Shown here: positions 63,186-64,000 of the stretch, piece after piece
Numbering within the stretch: position 1 is the first letter of the stretch
Layout of the letters: the number at the start of each line of letters is the position of its first letter
Assembly (NCBI GenBank): GCA_963706385.1
Contig: OY970153.1
Location: 496,001 to 560,000 of the forward strand
Origin: Poindextera sp963706385
GTDB taxonomy: Bacteria > Pseudomonadota > Alphaproteobacteria > Caulobacterales > Caulobacteraceae
DNA length: 64,000 bases
Reading direction: 5' to 3'
Made by a program: the position numbers and the translations under genes
Notes under the pieces: model-generated
What the model was told of the DNA's origin: nothing
What the model saw: the letters and a program-made list of their open reading frames with translations, nothing else
Database searches by the model: none

Positions 63186-64000
63186 TCAGGACGATGCGGC
63201 AACCGTCTCCGAATCGTTGTCCGTTGTGGTTGTGCCGACTTTTGTGCCGAGCTTCGCCACACCGGCATGGAGATTTTCGGTCAGAAGATGGGCGTAGCGC
63301 ATGGTCATGGTGATCGAACGGTGGCCGAGGATCGCTTGAAGGACGGCGAGTTCGCCGGTCTGTTGGAGGAAGACGCTGGCGAAACGGTGCCGCAGGTCGT
63401 GGCAGCGAAATGGAACGCCAGCCCTCTTGGAGATTTGCCGGAACGCATTGGCGAACTGGCTGAACCGCTCGCCGCCGTCATGCCAAAATACATAGGGCGA
63501 AGTGATGTGCCGGGGTGTGCCGAGAATCGTGCCGAGGGCATCATCGCTTAGTGGGACGACACGGGGCGATGAGGTTTTAGTCTTGGTGAGCCTGACCTCG
63601 CGGCGCCGGAGATCGACTTGCGACCATTCCAGACCGCAGACTTCTTCCTGCCGCATCCCCGTCTCGGCAAGGAACATAATCACTCGCCCAGCCGACGGGG
63701 ACGCATTTGCGATCAAGCGACCGATTTCTCTGTCGTTGGGATAGGAGGTGCGCGGGGCGGCCTCGCGCAGGTGTCGTTTCCCGTAGAACTTGACCGGGTT
63801 CACCTCAATGAAATCCCAACTGATTGCGCATGTGAACAGGCAACTCATCGTTGCCAGATCGCGGCGGATCGTGGCGTTCGTCGCGCCTCCCTTTTTGCGG
63901 GCAGACACATATTCCGAGAGGCGGGTCTTGTTGATCTCGTCGATATGAAGCCGCCCAAAGAACGGCTGAAGCTGTTTGATCGAGACCCGATAGCGTCGCT
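63186..64000 (-). CDS. Tyrosine recombinase / integrase, 5' end outside window
   Basis: Site-specific recombinase of an integrated phage or genomic island. At least 271 residues are visible and the frame stays open to the right edge, so the N-terminal part is cut off by the window; an internal GTG at 63908 is not the true start. The partial core-binding domain (INKTRLSEYVSARKKGG) is followed by the catalytic domain: Arg in LAETGMRQEEVCGLEW, His-x-x-Arg in CHDLRHRFASVFL, GHRSITMTMRYAH with the second His and nucleophile Tyr. It points into the 3' end of the tRNA-Ser gene, the standard layout for elements that integrate at tRNA genes. Cargo lies beyond base 64000. Confidence 0.92.
   Translation of the reverse strand, partial: RRYRVSIKQLQPFFGRLHIDEINKTRLSEYVSARKKGGATNATIRRDLATMSCLFTCAISWDFIEVNPVKFYGKRHLREAAPRTSYPNDREIGRLIANASPSAGRVIMFLAETGMRQEEVCGLEWSQVDLRRREVRLTKTKTSSPRVVPLSDDALGTILGTPRHITSPYVFWHDGGERFSQFANAFRQISKRAGVPFRCHDLRHRFASVFLQQTGELAVLQAILGHRSITMTMRYAHLLTENLHAGVAKLGTKVGTTTTDNDSETVAASS

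Overview
The window is a 64-kb piece of a high-GC alphaproteobacterial chromosome, most probably from the Caulobacterales (Caulobacter/Phenylobacterium-like). The support is gene content and order: frr-uppS-cdsA-dxr-rseP-bamA-skp-lpxD-fabZ-lpxA-lpxI-lpxB, then gltA, gltX, comEC, lexA and trp genes, then tpiA-secG-pyrG, eno-ftsB-pdhABC-lpd, lipA-ratA, a fused ispDF, dusB-ntrBC-ntrYX and hfq-hflX. Further lineage signs are LpxI instead of LpxH, a lipoyl domain on the E1-beta subunit of pyruvate dehydrogenase, a GTTC-N7-GTTC LexA box and GANTC sites before genes. Most of this is vertically inherited housekeeping backbone.

Layout. (1) 1-11.9 kb, plus strand: ribosome recycling, undecaprenyl and phospholipid precursors, MEP isoprenoid synthesis, site-2 protease, outer-membrane protein assembly and the lipid A pathway from LpxD to LpxB; many starts overlap the preceding stop, so this is probably one or a few long operons. 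(2) 11.9-29.1 kb, mostly minus strand: citrate synthase, glutamyl-tRNA synthetase, lexA with its own SOS box, trpC-trpD-trpG, then a 5.4-kb surface-glycan block (methyltransferase and four unrelated glycosyltransferases on both strands) that separates trpGDC from trpE and ppiD; comEC is on the plus strand. (3) 29.3-40.8 kb: tpiA, secG, pyrG, rpmF, a crotonase-fold gene, eno, ftsB and the pyruvate dehydrogenase operon, which is interrupted by a small GFA-family gene. (4) 40.9-44.5 kb, minus strand: a three-gene set that looks copper-related, then an acyl-activating enzyme. (5) 44.6-57.6 kb: lipA-ratA, cinA, ispDF, dusB-ntrB-ntrC, ntrY-ntrX, an aminotransferase, hfq and hflX. (6) 57.6-64 kb, minus strand: mazG, a fourfold-repeat membrane protein, and a tmk-holB-tatD-MBL-fold operon. 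The right edge holds a truncated tRNA-Ser, an intact tRNA-Ser with the same anticodon, and the 3' part of a tyrosine recombinase: the edge of an integrated element whose cargo lies outside the window.

Points that depart from the expected backbone: hflX carries a one-base frameshift near its 3' end; NtrC lacks the GAFTGA sigma-54 contact loop and NtrX has lysine in place of the Walker B glutamate; pdhB and pdhC share a perfect 109-bp direct repeat in their lipoyl domains; TatD has lost the second His of its first metal motif; the trp genes are split by the glycan island. No CRISPR array, insertion sequence, rRNA gene or recognisable defence system was seen. I did not find a clearly new system; the best leads are the fourfold-repeat membrane protein and the tRNA-Ser/integrase junction.
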